DNA from: Theobroma cacao
Taxonomy: Eukaryota; Streptophyta; Magnoliopsida; Malvales; Malvaceae
Direction: 5' to 3'
DNA: 64,000 bases
Assembly: GCF_000208745.1 (NCBI RefSeq)
Contig: NC_030853.1
Location: 26,617,877-26,681,876 of the forward strand
The position numbers and the translations under genes are program-made. This document shows, in pieces, positions 1 to 12,456 of the stretch. The notes under the pieces were generated by a model. It ran no database searches. It was not told the origin of the DNA and saw only the letters and a program-made list of their open reading frames with translations. Every line of letters begins with the position of its first letter. Within the stretch, counting starts at the first letter, position 1.

Positions 1-1199
1 TAATATAAAATAAAAAAGAATAATGTAAAATCAAGTATGAGAAAATATAAAAATAATTATACCTTAATTTGGTCAAGAATTTTAGTACAAACAATCCAAT
101 AAAAAAAAAAACAAACAAACAAACTAGGAATTCATTCGGCTTGTGGAGCCTTCTGCCTAAGGAGTGGAGGGGTCACCCTCATACCTTAATTAAATCTTAT
201 TTCTCAAGTCACCAAAGCCATCAGCCATGTAAAGAGAGAAGAAGCATGAAAATGACTCGATTTCTATTTAGTTAGCTTGAATGTAACCTTGCTTGCAAAT
301 CTCTCATTCCCAACATTCTTTGGGAAGTTTATACTGTCGTTGAAATCTATAATAGTGTTGAATCAATGAGTCAATATTCTTTGCTTTGTATCGAGCAAAA
401 CGAATGTGGAAACCAAAAATCACACCACCAAATGGAAGCTTCTAGAAGGATTATGCTTATTGTAAACTTGACATTGTATACAGTTTGTTTGCTTTTGACA
501 AATGTACCATGCGTTCCGTGACAATGGTTTTTATATATCAATATATAAGAAAGAAACTGTCGAGGATTCATACATCAATACAAAGATGATAGTTCCAAGA
601 TAGTCGTCATGCACCTTATCTCATTGATTTGATATTTCACATGCACGTGTCAAAAGAATAGCACAAAACCTTTGAAAACCCATAATAAAATATTTTATAA
701 GAAAAAAAAAATTATACATCAGACTTTTGTTTTGAAAACTCTGGATCCTTTTAAATAGAGACAACTGCTACATTATATTACGTGCGGTTTGAGTTGTGTG
801 TAATCATAGGTAAACCATATATCATCATTTTGAATTAGAATATCTTTATGCACTTTATTTTTTTTTTCAAAATTTATATATGTAAACAAAATAATACACT
901 AAATATTTCAATTGTTTTTTTAATGAACGACATCGGATTTAAATTATATTAATGATATTCTTAAATCTCGATATTTCTATAAAATAAAATAAAACGTGTC
1001 ATATTTGAATATATAAGATTATGACTTATTTATTTTTAAATTTATTTTTGTAAAATGCATAGAATGAAAATTTTAAAAATGATTAAATGCACATCTTTGT
1101 AGCTAACTTTGCCATCGCGTTGGACAGATTACTGCACAAAGGTTCCTTCTCATTTTCTTTAAACAATAAACGAACATATAACATGAGAAGAAGGAAGGG
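1..1199. other. AT-rich intergenic DNA, no gene seen
   Basis: No convincing coding region on either strand. The open frames here are 60-70 codons long, of low complexity and without family resemblance. The sequence is AT-rich with homopolymer runs, as expected of plant intergenic DNA. Confidence 0.6.
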
Positions 1200-1671
1200 A
1201 ACACCAATAAAAAGAAGCCATAGAATGGGGGTGGGCCAGGCCAGGAAGGTTCTCCAATGGGCCAATCCCTAGTTCAAAACTGTCCCAAAAAGTTCAACAA
1301 AACCGCGTGACTCTGAACCCCTGAATCCACAGCAACGCCTTAGATATTTCCACCTCCAACTCCCCCCTTACGACCAAATCCAAAATTCGCACTATTTCAA
1401 GGCAATTTCCCCTCTTTCTAAATTGTAACATAGGAATAAAAAAAATACTCTTAAATATATATACGTACAAACAAAATTATCGTCGTACATATATAAATAT
1501 AAATCCATTCACCGCAAATCCAGCATTTCTTCATTTTCCAATTTCCTTCTCCGATCCCATCGCCCCTCCCTCGCTCTCTCGTTGCTCTCTCTCTCTCTCT
1601 GTCTATTTTCATTATTTTATCCTTTCGTTTGGATTTTTGGTTGTGAAACTTTAGGGCTAGGGTTTTGAGAG
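1200..1671 (+). promoter_or_regulatory. Promoter and 5' leader of the VAMP721-type gene
   Basis: Contains GGGCCA/TGGGCC elements near 1231-1262, which resemble TCP-binding site II motifs of plant housekeeping promoters. A (CT)n tract lies at about 1578-1600, and a telo-box-like TAGGGTTT about ten bases before the ATG. CT tracts and telo-boxes are common in 5' leaders of plant housekeeping genes. The transcription start cannot be fixed from sequence alone. Confidence 0.5.
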
Positions 1672-4600
1672 ATGGGGCAACAGTCGCTGATCTACAGCTT
1701 CGTGGCGCGTGGTACGATGATCCTCGCCGAGTATACCGAGTTCACCGGTAATTTCACCAGCATCGCGGCTCAATGTCTCCAGAAGCTCCCTGCTTCCAAC
1801 AACAAGTTTACCTATAACTGCGATGGCCACACCTTCAATTACCTCGTTGAAAATGGATTCAGTAAGAATATATTTTCTTTCTCTTTCTAGATTTCTTGTT
1901 TTTTTTTTTTTGAAATTATTGGTTGCGATTTGCGATCTGGATCTTTGTGTTTTTTTGGTTGGTTGACTTTCTTTTTTATTGAATTGATCTGTGGATCTTC
2001 TATTTTTGGATTAATTATATAATCATTCGGATATTAATATCGATATGCGATACTTTCTGTTGTTTAGTTATGATTTGATTTTTTTTGATCGGGTGAGTGC
2101 TATTGCCCCGTGTTGGATCTGGGCTTTTTCTTTATCTTTTTTTTATTTGGAAGGTGTTTTGTTTGGATTTGTTGTTTTCATTTCTGAGTTTTGGGTTATG
2201 TTCTGTTTGGTTGCCGAGCAAACGCAGAGTAAGGAAATGAATTTGAGCTTTTGATTGAAAGGAAATGAGGACAATCCATGGTTAATTTTGTTTTTACAAA
2301 CATCGAAGGTGATTCACTTGATTTTCATGCACTTTATTTGTGCAAATATGTGCGTGATTTGTGTTGGTTTATCTGAATCTTTACTACATAGGTGTCTGCT
2401 GAAATGAATCAATAAAAAGAAGCAAAATCATCGAGGGGATTTTTAGTGTGAATGTGTAGCTTAGGGGTGATATTGTTTTATTTTTTTCCTGTTTAAATGA
2501 GATGGTAATGTTTTATTTGGATGTATATAGCATGAATCAGAAAAGTTGCGATAATGAGGGTTATTGTATCTTTTGAGGGTGGTGGTTGTTGGTTATTTTG
2601 ATAGACAAATGGAGGTAATATTGGGATTTAGGTGCATTAATGAGATGACTCTAAAAGTTATCAGGTTAATGTAGCATAAGGTTCACATAATTTATAATGC
2701 CATAATGATAAATAAGCCCTTCACCTGTGATAAAATCCTCACTTAAGCCCTTATTGTTTTATTGGTGTCAATTGAGCCCCCAACCTATTATTTTGATGTC
2801 AAATGAATCCAATTTGAATGGGAAATGCTGACATTGCTAAAAGCGTGACTTATTCCTACATACATGAGTTAATTGGGGACATTAGACATGTCAGCATTTC
2901 CATCTAAATTGGATTCACTTGACACCAAATAATAGGTTGACGGCTCGATTGACACAGATAAAATAATAAAGGCTTAAGTGAGAATTTTACCATAATTTGA
3001 GAGCTTATTTTGTTATTAGGCAATTTATAATTTACAAGAAGCATTCTAGTCTGAAGTATGTTTCATTTTAACTGTTACTTCTATGCTTTCCCCTTTTCTC
3101 TTTTCCTTATCTAGCTGCATTTGATGTCGATTATTCCTGTCCCCCCCAAAAGTCAATGTCTGTTTGATGTTTCTATTGATGCATCTATATGTGCTTTGGA
3201 TCTGGATTTGTTCCAATGACCATGCATGGAAGTTAGTTCTATGCTGATGTTACCAAATGAATGCTTAATATGTAGAAAGTAAAGAATGATGTTGAAAAGC
3301 AAAAGGATCTTGTGAAGACATAACTAGTATCAAACGTGGAAAAATGAACAGCACCTTCTGACACATTGTTAATTGTGTGTGTTGTCAAGGACCTCACCCT
3401 TTAATCATACCCATGGATGAGGCATATCCAGGTCACTCTCTCATTGATCAATTGCAGCTGGCTGCTGCTTTTTAGCTTCACTGTGGGTGCATGTGTTAAC
3501 AACTGTGTGCATATTGATGTTAGTTTTAAAGCTGTTGATTATATGCATAATGGATTACATTTGGAGAAAAGGGAGAGAAGGTTTTTTTTTTTTTTTTCTA
3601 ACCATGTTGGTTTTGATCATAGATCTGGATGCTGACTTCTGGTGTGAATTTGTTGAATGTGGCTTTAATAGGAAATGAATCAAGAAATGATTGCTTATTG
3701 TCATAAATCCTAATTTCTTTAATCTTCTCGTGTACTCATTTTGTCAAATACATTTGGTGCTGCAGCCTACTGTGTGGTAGCAGTTGAATCTGCTGGCAGG
3801 CAAGTTCCAATTGCATTTCTGGAACGAGTCAAGGAAGACTTCAACAAGAGATATGGTGGAGGGAAAGCTGCAACTGCTACTGCGAATAGCCTGAATAGAG
3901 AATTTGGGTATTTAGCTGTCTTTGTTTTTCTCGTAGATTAATTGTTTACTTCTTCGTGACATGCTTAGCTCTTTATACATAATAGGTCCAAATTGAAGGA
4001 GCATATGCAGTATTGTGTGGACCATCCTGAAGAGATCAGCAAACTTGCCAAAGTGAAGGCTCAAGTTTCTGAAGTCAAGGGTGTTATGATGGAAAACATT
4101 GAGAAGGTAATAGGCTGCTGCTGATTTTGTAGATGTTCTAGAGTTAGTTTGAGGGTTAAAACATGATAAGATGCATATCCAGCTTCTGCAAGTTGCTAGA
4201 TGTGTTATAAAATTGAAAGTACTTCAAATATATTGCATGTGGTGTGTTGTTGTGTTAGTAACATTTGGCTTTCGCCAGGTCCTTGATCGTGGTGAGAAAA
4301 TTGAGTTGCTGGTGGATAAAACAGAGAACCTTCGCTCACAGGTTAGTCATATTCAAACTGCATTTTATGGGTAATTGAAACACTGACTTAATTGTGTTTT
4401 GGTGAAGCCATTGCCTTTTCAAAGTTGGTTTTAAAAATTATTAGAATTGTGATCAGTTTTGGTTTTCTAATTTAAATACTGTCTTTTATGGTTTCTTTAT
4501 GCCTTGTCAATTGGTGCACAGTATGATGCATTTGACTTGATATACATAAGATGCATAATATGATACAGTTAATCTGATATTGCATTACAGGCACAAGACT

Positions 4601-4734
4601 TTAGGCAGCAGGGAACTAAGATGAGAAGAAAGATGTGGCTTCAGAATATGAAGATAAAATTGATTGTTTTGGGTATCCTTATTGCCCTGATTCTTATCAT
4701 TGTGCTGTCAGTCTGCCATGGCTTCAAATGTTAA
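1672..4734 (+). CDS. VAMP721: VAMP721/722-type R-SNARE (longin synaptobrevin), complete five-exon gene
   Basis: Exons, from splice sites and frame: 1672-1861, 3766-3907, 3986-4106, 4279-4341, 4591-4734, giving 219 residues, the normal length for VAMP721/722. The protein starts [15 protein letters not shown] and carries an N-terminal longin domain (about residues 1-110). The R-SNARE motif follows, with the zero-layer arginine at residue 155 in [14 protein letters not shown]. Next come a basic stretch ([14 protein letters not shown]) and a C-terminal membrane anchor at about 196-213 ending in CHGFKC. Proteins of this class sit on secretory vesicles and pair with plasma-membrane syntaxins such as SYP121 or SYP132 in exocytosis and cell-plate formation (family knowledge). 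All splice sites are canonical GT-AG. This is the only VAMP copy in the window with exon 1 and a promoter, so it is probably the only functional one. The choice between 721 and 722 is not certain. Confidence 0.95.
2692..3030. mobile_element. MITE-like long inverted repeat in VAMP intron 1
   Basis: About 340 bp whose two halves are reverse complements. The left arm (TTATAATGCC...AATAAGCCCTTCACC... to GAAATGCTGACAT) matches the right arm read backwards (ATGTCAGCATTTCC... to GGCAATTTATAA), with some mismatches and a short AT-rich centre. No coding capacity. The shape is that of a foldback non-autonomous DNA transposon. Copies occur at the same intron position in every partial VAMP duplicate, so it was present before the duplications. 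Confidence 0.75.
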
Positions 4735-5760
4735 TCTGTCTTGGATTTCCCTTGTACCGCTCTTGCTGCCTGGGTTGTCTTGATAGATTGGTTTGTCTTA
4801 CTTGTTTTTTTAGGGCATATATTTCTCCCTTTGCTAGCCGTTTAGGATAGGGGGAGGCTTTGTATCTTGGTTGGCTGTATAGGTTATAGTTTGAACTTGT
4901 TACGGTAGATAAAAAATTTCTATGGAGGATTTCTTCTTTATATTGTAATGGGGGATTACTCGGATGCCTGCATATCATATTTGTCCTTTTGAAATGTTAT
5001 TAATCTGTTTTTTTGTTTTTCTCGCTTATCATGCAAATCCTTTTATATGCATTTCTCTTTTAGAGGTAAGAGGACAAGGTTGGTTCTGTAAAAATTTTTA
5101 ATGCTTAGGAGACTACGGTTGCATGAGTAGCTCAGTGTCTTCGCCTTCCGCAGGGAAGGTCTTTAGCTCTAATGATTAAAGCGATGTGTATGATTGATTT
5201 TCTCCCACTACCTTTGAAGTCTTGTTTTGAGGATCTATTCTTTCTACGGAGAGAAATTTGGGGAATAAGTAAGGGATGTTGACGAATGGTTGTTTTGTCA
5301 AAAAAAAAAAAAATGGTTTGTTAAAACACTAGTTTGACAACGAAACAAATTGAATTTTATTTGGTAGTCGGTTCGATTTTTCTTTATTAAAATCAAAGGC
5401 GTTAGTATATTTTTGCTTGAAAACGATTTAATTTGAGTTTTTAATCGTAAATCGAGTTTGAGTAATGGAAACTAATGTCCACAAGAATATATTATAATAT
5501 ATGAAAAATTGTAGCTATGATGTGAAGCAAAAGTACTATTGTGCTCATGATTTTGTATATAATATGTTGAGATTAGGTCCTACTATTAGAAAAATTAAAA
5601 TTTAATTCAAATTTTAACATCTTGAAATTCGTTCAATATTAAATACTTAAAAACTTAATGCCCGCTGTTAACTGAATCATCTTTGTATCATTATCCTCTC
5701 TAATCTTTTTTTTTTTGCTTAAAATATATATATATATTATATAACAAAAGATTTTTAATA
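4735..5760. repeat. VAMP 3' flank, member of a multi-copy flank repeat
   Basis: 3' UTR and downstream DNA of the VAMP gene. The segment is nearly identical to the DNA after the exon-5 fragments ending at 29781 and 45787, including the poly-A tract near 5300 and the (AT)n stretch near 5727. It is less similar to the flanks after 8961, 19010, 25045, 37326 and 50447. No coding region seen. Confidence 0.75.
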
Positions 5761-5761
5761 N
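5761..5761. other. Single N, assembly join
   Basis: A single undetermined base. The sequence after it (TATATTTTTGCTTGAAAACG...) repeats the sequence starting near 5408, so the flanks overlap instead of continuing. This marks a scaffold join or unresolved repeat. In related units the same flank runs on into a J-domain gene, which is missing here. Confidence 0.8.
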
Positions 5762-6600
5762 TATATTTTTGCTTGAAAACGATTTAATCTGAGTTTTTAA
5801 TCGTAAATCGAGTTTGAGTAATGAAAACTAATATCCACAGGAATAGATTATAATATATGAAAAACTGTAGCTATGATGTGAAGCAAAAGCACTATTGTGC
5901 TCACGGTTTTGTATATAATATGTTGAGACTAGGTCTTACTACTAGAAAAATTAAAGTTTAATTCAGATTTTAACATCTTGAAATTTTAACACTTTCCGCT
6001 TTATCTTTACTCATATCTTGGTGTTTTACTTTCCAAAATGAAAGTTACCTGCATCTCAACCTTGCTGCTATCTGCCCTAAAGACAACCTTACAACCCATT
6101 CATATCCATCTATTCATCAATTTATGGTCCCATCACATGATATATCTATTAGCAACCGATATTCTTCTTTCAGACTTTCCGTAAAAGTTCTTATTGACAG
6201 GAAGAAGTTTAACCTGAAACAGCAACCTGCCTGGCCTTCTTCTGACTCATTTGAACCTTTAACCTGTTTTCCTGGGCAGTCACCATCGATTATAAGCCTA
6301 AATTACTCTTGTTGTTTCTGTGCTAAAAGAAATGCTGTTAATATCTAGTTCCGGCCAACCTTTGCTGAGCAGTTTGCAACAATTGTCGTATACACATTTA
6401 TGTAAAGGTACATTTTTTCTTGGTCCTTAATTCATGTACCATGTAGTTCTCTCCTGAATCATTTTTTTGTCCCATTTGTAAATGTTAGGCTATGAATTGA
6501 ATTGCCTTGTTAATAAGGAGGCATTATCTATTGAAATGTTGCTGGCAGCTATCCTCTAACTTAAGGGTACAGGAGACAAGGTCTTCATTGGAGTGGTTTG
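5762..6600. repeat. Fused repeat: partial 3' flank joined to type-b linker
   Basis: Up to about 5990 this is a second, diverged copy of the VAMP 3' flank. It then switches abruptly to linker DNA that matches 22085-22690 and 32872-33478. An exon-like stretch at about 6124-6345 (a 74-codon frame containing VKVLIDRKKFNLKQQPAWPS) is shared by all three linkers of this type. I do not recognise it. No complete gene is seen. Confidence 0.6.
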
Positions 6601-8961
6601 TGTTGGTTTATCTGAATCTTTACTACATAAGTGTCTGGTGAAATGAATCCATAAAAAGAAGCAAAATCATTGAGGGGATTTTTAGTGTGAATGCGTAGCT
6701 TAGGGGTGATAATGTTTTATTTTTTCCTGTTTAAATGAGATGGTAATGTTTTATTTGGATGTATATAGCATTAATCAGAAAAGTTGTGATAATGAGCGAT
6801 ATTGTATCTTTTGAGGGTGCTGGTTGTCGGTTATTTTGATAGACAAAATGGAGGTAATATTAAGATTCGGGTGCATTAATGAGATGACTCTGAAAATTAT
6901 CAGGTTAATGTAGCATAAGGTTCACATAATTTATAATGCCATAATCATAAATAAGCCCTTCACATGTGATAAAATCCTCACTTAAGCCCTTACTGCTTTA
7001 TTTGCGTCAATTGAGTCCCCAACCTATTATTTTGATGTCAAATGAATCCAATTTGAATGGGAAATGCTGACATCGCTAAAGGTGTGACTTATTCCAACAT
7101 ACATAAGTTAATTGGGGACATTAGAAATGTCAGCATTTCCATCTAAATTGGATTCACTTGACACCAAATAATAGGTTGACGGCTCAATTGACACAAATAA
7201 AATAATAAAGGCTTAAGTGAGAATTTTACCATAATCTGAGAGCTTATTTTTTTATTATGCCATTTATAATTTACAAGAAGCATTCTAGTCTGAAGTATGT
7301 TTCATTTTAATTGTTGCTTCTATGCTTTTCCCTTTTCTCTTTTCCTTAGCTAGCTGCATTTCATGTTGATTTTCCCCTGCCCTCCCAAAAGTCAATATCT
7401 GTTTGATGTTTCCATTCATGCATCTATATGTGCTTTGGATCTGGATTGGTTCCAATGACCATGCATGGAAGTTAGTTCCATGCTGATGTTACCAAATGAA
7501 TGCTTAATATGTAGAAAGTAAGGAATGATGTTGAAAAGCAAAAGGATCTTGTGAAGACATAACTAGTATCAAACATAGAAAAATGAACAGCACCTTCTGA
7601 CACATTGTTAATTACGTGTTTTGTCAAGGACCTCACCCTCTAATCATACCCATGGATGAGACATATCCAGGTCACTGTCTGATTGATCAATTGCAGCTGG
7701 CTGCTGCCTTTTAGCTTCTCTGTGGGTGCATGTGTTAACAAGTGTGTGCATATTGATGTTAGTTTTAAAGCTGTTGATTATATGCATAATGGATTACATT
7801 TAGAAAAGAAAACGGAGAGAAGGTTATTTTTTTTATCTAAGCATGTTGGTTTTGATCATAGATCTGGATGCTGACTTCTGGTTTGAATTTGTTGAATGTG
7901 GCTTTAATAGGAAATGAATGCTTATTGCCATAAATCCTGATTTCTTTAATCGTTCTCATATACTCATTTTGTTAAATACATTTGGTGCTGCAGCCTACCG
8001 TGTAGTAGCAGTTGAATCTGCTGGCAGGCAAGTTCCAATTGCATTTCTGGAACGAGTCAAGGAAGACTTCAACAAGAGATATGGTGGAGGAAAGCTGCAA
8101 CAGCTACCGCGAATAGCCAAAATAGAGAATTTGGGTATTTAGCTGTCTTTATTTTTCTTGTAGATTTATTGTTTACTTCTTCGTGACATGCTTAGCTCTT
8201 TATACATAATAGGTCCAAATTGAAGGAGCATATGCAGTATTGTGTGGACCATCCTGAAGAGATCAGCAAACTTGCTAAAGTGAAGGCTCAAGTTTCTGAA
8301 GTCAAGGGTTCTATGATGGAAAACATTGAGAAGGTAATAGGCTGCTGCTGATTTTGTAGCTGTTCTAGAGGTAGTTTGGGGATTAAAACATGATAAGATG
8401 CATATCCAGCTTCTGCAAGTTGCTAGATGTGTTATAAAATTGAAAGTACTTCAAATATATTGCATGTGGTGTGTTGTTTTGTTAGTAACATTTGGCTTTT
8501 GCCAGGTCCTTGATTGTGGCGAGAAAATTGAGTTGCTGGTGGATAAAACGGAGAACCTTCGCTCACAGGTTAGTCATATTCAAACTGCATTTTATGGGTA
8601 ACTGAAACATGGACTTAATTGTGTTTTGGTGAAGCCATTGCCTTTTCAAAGTTGGTTTTAAAAATTATTAGGATTCTGATCAGTTTTGGTTTTCTAATTT
8701 AAGTACCGTCTTTTATGGTTTCTTTATGCCTTGTATATTGGTGCACAATATGATGCATTTAACTTGATATACATACGATGCTCAATATGATACATATAAT
8801 TTGATATTGCATTACAGGCGCAAGACTTTAGGCAGCAGGGAACTAAGATGAGAAGAAAGATGTGTCTTCAGAATATGAAGATAGAATTGATTGTTTTGGG
8901 TATCCTTATTGCCCTGATCCTTATCATTGTGCTGTCAGTCTGCCATGGCTTCAAATGTTAA
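6601..8961 (+). pseudogene. VAMP721-type partial duplicate B (intron 1 part plus exons 2-5)
   Basis: Begins inside intron 1 of the VAMP gene, so exon 1 and promoter are missing. Exon equivalents: 7994-8134, 8213-8333, 8506-8568, 8818-8961. Exon 2 has lost one base in the GGTGGAGGGAAAGCT stretch, which shifts the frame. The zero-layer arginine codon in exon 4 has become cysteine (VLDCGEK), and a conserved tryptophan in exon 5 is cysteine (KMCLQNMK). Splice sites remain GT-AG. It cannot make a functional R-SNARE as it stands. Confidence 0.9.
6931..7269. mobile_element. MITE-like inverted repeat, copy in VAMP duplicate B
   Basis: Same foldback element and same position as the one at 2692-3030, with scattered substitutions in both arms. 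It was inherited through duplication and not by independent insertion, since flanking intron sequence is also shared. Confidence 0.7.
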
Positions 8962-10140
8962 TCTATCTTGGATTTCCCTGGTACAGCTCTTGCTGCCCTG
9001 GTTGTCTTGATAGATTGTTTTGTCTTACATGTTTTTTAAGGGCATATATATCTCCCTTTTCTAGCCATTTAGGATAGGGGGAGGCTTTGTATCTTGGTTG
9101 GCTGTATAGGTTATAGTTTGAACTTGTTGCGGTAGATAAAAATTTCTGTGGAGGATTTCTTCTTTATATTGTAATGGGGGAATACTCGGATGCCTGCGTA
9201 TCATATTTGTCCTTTTGAAATGTTATTAATCTGTTTTTCTGTTTCTTTCGCTTATCATGTAAATCCTTGTATATGCATTTCTTTTTTAGAGGTAAGAGGA
9301 GACGGTTGGTTTTGTTAAATTTTTTAATGCTTAGGAGCCTATGGTTGCATGAGTAGCTCGGTGTCTTTACCTTCCGCAGGGAAGGTCTTTAGCTCTAATG
9401 ATTAGAGCGATGTGTATGATCGATTTTCCCCCGCTCACCTTGAAGTCTTGTTTTGAGGATCTAATCTTTCTCCAGAGAGAAATTTGGGGAACAAGTAAGG
9501 GATGTTGATGAAGGGTTATTTTGTTAAAAAACTAAAATGGTTTGTTAAAAAATTAGTTTGACTATGAAACAAATCGAATTTTAATTGACAGTTGGTTCCC
9601 TTTCGATTTTACATTATTCAAATAAAAGGAGTTAGGATATTTTTGCTTAAAAACGACCCAATTTGAGTTCTAATCGTACAAACTCTTTAAAACAGTAATA
9701 TCGAGTTTTGAGCAATGAAAATTAATGTTCACATGAACAGATTATAATATATGGGAAATTGTAGCAATGATGTGAAGCAGAAGCACTACTGTCTTCACGG
9801 GTTTGTACATCATATGTTAAGATTAGATGCCACTAATGGAAAAACTAAGGCTTAACATAAATTTTAACATTTTGGAATTTTTTCAATATTAAATACCTAA
9901 AAGCTTTATGACCGTTGTTGGCTGGATCATCTTTGTCTCATTATCATCTCTGTCTCATCTTTTTACGTGCTTAAAATATATATAGATATATATTATATAA
10001 CAAAGGATTTTTTTAATTGGTATCTAAACTATATATGATTCTTACCTACCTATATACTCCACATTCAACACCTGTATCTGGTATTTTATCAAGAGTAAAG
10101 GGTATTATTGAGTTTTTAGTTCTACTCGCCCTTTCTTGCA
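8962..10140. repeat. VAMP 3' flank repeat
   Basis: Homologous to the 3' flank of the complete VAMP gene but more diverged. It matches 37327-38506 most closely, which fits the second-order duplication. No coding region seen. Confidence 0.65.
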
Positions 10141-10141
10141 G

Positions 10142-10939
10142 ATCCTTTTTCCTTTGTTGATCCTATCGACCTTTTCATGGTCACACCGCCTCGACTCAGG
10201 CATCACAATCACAAGTCGGTCCTAATCAAAGATGCTACTTCCAAGTTCTTCAGCACGGTCATCATCCTCTCCGAGATCAACACGGATATGTGATTTTGGA
10301 CATGCTCAATCACAGAGCTTAACCCGTCTTATTTGTGCAGCAGCCAACTCATGGGTAAATTGCTGATTGCCTTGGGATTTGCCAGTGTCTTTCTAAGCTT
10401 CTGTCCGTCTTTCTAGGCATTCATCCGGTGCATGGAAGAAAGGTTTGGTATGAGCATGGAATCGGGCCTTTGTCAGCGAATGGATTTACGGTCGAAACAC
10501 CTTGACTCAATGCAATGGAGAGTTTCGATGGTTGCAGTGGAGTTGAATTATCCGGTGGACTTTTCTAAGATTATGGAATTCGAAGGGTTTGGAAGACGGG
10601 CTAAGGTTACAAGTCAGTCTTCTCAATCTCATCAACATCTTGCTATGATGATCATTAATGGTTTTCTGCAGTTTGAATTGTTACTTTTCTTTCCCGATAT
10701 ATATTCAATATGCAAAAATGATTCTCTTTCATTTCATAAGTTTATATTCCAATATAATTAAACATAGGTGGGCTCGAGTCACAATCTACAAAAGTGTATG
10801 AAAAGACAAATTTTGGAACGTTATGGCTATATTTAAGCTCAGAGCAGTAAAATTTTTCTTTATTTTTTCAGATAATATAAAGAATGGATTGAAAGAAACA
10901 GTTGAAAATGATTTGAGTAGTAATTTTTCTTTGCTTCAG
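10142..10939 (+). pseudogene. Unrecognised exon-like fragments (insert part 1, copy 1)
   Basis: Starts after a good acceptor (TTTCTTGCAG). A first open stretch contains DPIDLFMVTPPRLRHHNHK and ends at an in-frame stop. A second open stretch at 10432-10761 (109 codons) contains MDLRSKHLDSMQWRVSM and PVDFSKIMEFEGFGRR. A short exon-like piece at 10872-10939 lies between a TTTTTCAG acceptor and a GTAAGT donor. The pieces are conserved at 38508-39305. Base composition is less AT-rich than the surroundings, which suggests former coding DNA. I do not recognise the source gene, and no continuous frame links the pieces. Confidence 0.45.
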
Positions 10940-12456
10940 GTAAGTTTACCAAATGATTTATTTCAATAGATATGGGTTCTTCTGTTTTGAACGTATTTGT
11001 TCTCTAAAAGGATGATTAGAATGTACAAAATACTTTGTGAATGTAACAACTACTTACATCATTTTTAGTCTCAAAATTCCATATTGGGTTAGTTTTCTGA
11101 ATTGAGAAGTTCTGCATCAATGGAAAAGCTTATCTTAAATAAAAATGGATGAATCATTAGCAGAGGAAACTCAGTTGAGGACTAAAAGTGACCTTGGCAA
11201 AAGAAGCTCTGGTTCTTTTTTAATAAATACAAATTGTTACATATTTTTCTATTGCTTCATATTAGAAGGAATCTTTTTGATATTGGATTGTCATTATACA
11301 AAAATAAAAAGGGCAATGGCATGTTCTTGATACCTTCTGTATGAAGTGTGTACTATTGTTTTTGTGTCAACAATGCTATGAATATATAATTATTTTTTCA
11401 AATGTAGCATCAAACTCAAATTTGTTGTCATCATAAAAATTTCAAAAGTCAAAGGCTTTCCAGAACTTCTTCAAAAGAATGTATACTAAGATTTAACAAT
11501 GACTACTTACTTAATTTGGCAACAACCAAAGACTAAAAATTAGACTAATTGTTGATTAATTGCTATATAGTTGCTGCAAAAGACCTTTTCTGACAGTACT
11601 TATTGCATCAATACTTGCATAATTTTGTAGTATTAATCAATCTCTATCTCTTACCTCAGTTCTGTAAATACAGAATATTTTTTAAAATGTTTGTTAAATA
11701 CAAGCAAAGAATGCACATTTAAAATATAAAGTGCTCTATAACAGAACAGAGCTTAGATATATAGCCCATTCATAGCGAATCATGGCAGAAAACACTTTTT
11801 ATGGGTATCAAAAACTTTGCAAAGAACACAATTTTAATGGATTGGTTTTTTTTCGTTGGTCATCCGTATTGGGTTAACTCTAGAAATTTCTTCTTATATA
11901 TTTTGACAAGCATTGGCTCAAAAGTTTTGCAGATTCATGATTTATATCCATACCAAAGGGATGATAATTGATGATAAGTATGTTATCATGAGATCAGTAA
12001 ACATTAACTAAAGATCCTTAAATGGTTCTAGGGACACAAAAATAGCTATTAGGTGCTTACCAACCAAATTACCCATGGGCAGGAAACAAATCCCGCCCGC
12101 ATTGCTAGGTTTGGGATTCTGTCTGTACTCATTTTTAAATGCTCAAAAAAGTGCTAGACAGTCATTTATGCATACTACTTCTGTTTTTTTGGTTTAATTG
12201 TTTTAGCATATGCTTCAAAGGAAACAAAACGGCATTAGAGCATGGAGAATAGTATCTCTGGGGTATAAAATATATTTAATGTTTGCCTAAATTCCTATTT
12301 AAATTTATTAGTTGCACCAGTATTGTTGGATGTAGGTTTATGGTTATCGGATGTCCCTGCGGGCTGAACACCTTGGCAAACTGGAGGATAGTTTTCAAGA
12401 ACCACAAAGCCTAGAATGTGTTTTTAATTGTTCTAAATTATGTTTTATTTTATATG
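10940..12456. other. AT-rich intron-like spacer within the captured insert
   Basis: Nearly identical to 39306-40822. Contains a short coding-like stretch near 11145 (MDESLAEETQLRTKSDLGKR) and a possible exon near 12336 (YGYRMSLRAEHLGKLEDSF) after a TGTAG acceptor. Neither is recognised, and the rest looks like intron or intergenic sequence. Confidence 0.5.

Noticed and set aside
2045..2254. 69-codon frame in VAMP intron 1
   Set aside because: T-rich intronic sequence giving a Phe/Leu-rich peptide; no family resemblance.
4724..4978. 84-codon minus-strand frame downstream of VAMP exon 5
   Set aside because: Lies in the 3' UTR repeat, is broken in most other copies and has no domain.
5119..5180. 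tRNA-like words (GAGTAGCTCAGTG, TTAGAGCGAT) in the VAMP 3' flank repeats
   Set aside because: The stretch cannot be folded by eye into a tRNA with acceptor stem, anticodon arm and TTCRA loop in the right spacing, and it is poorly conserved between copies.
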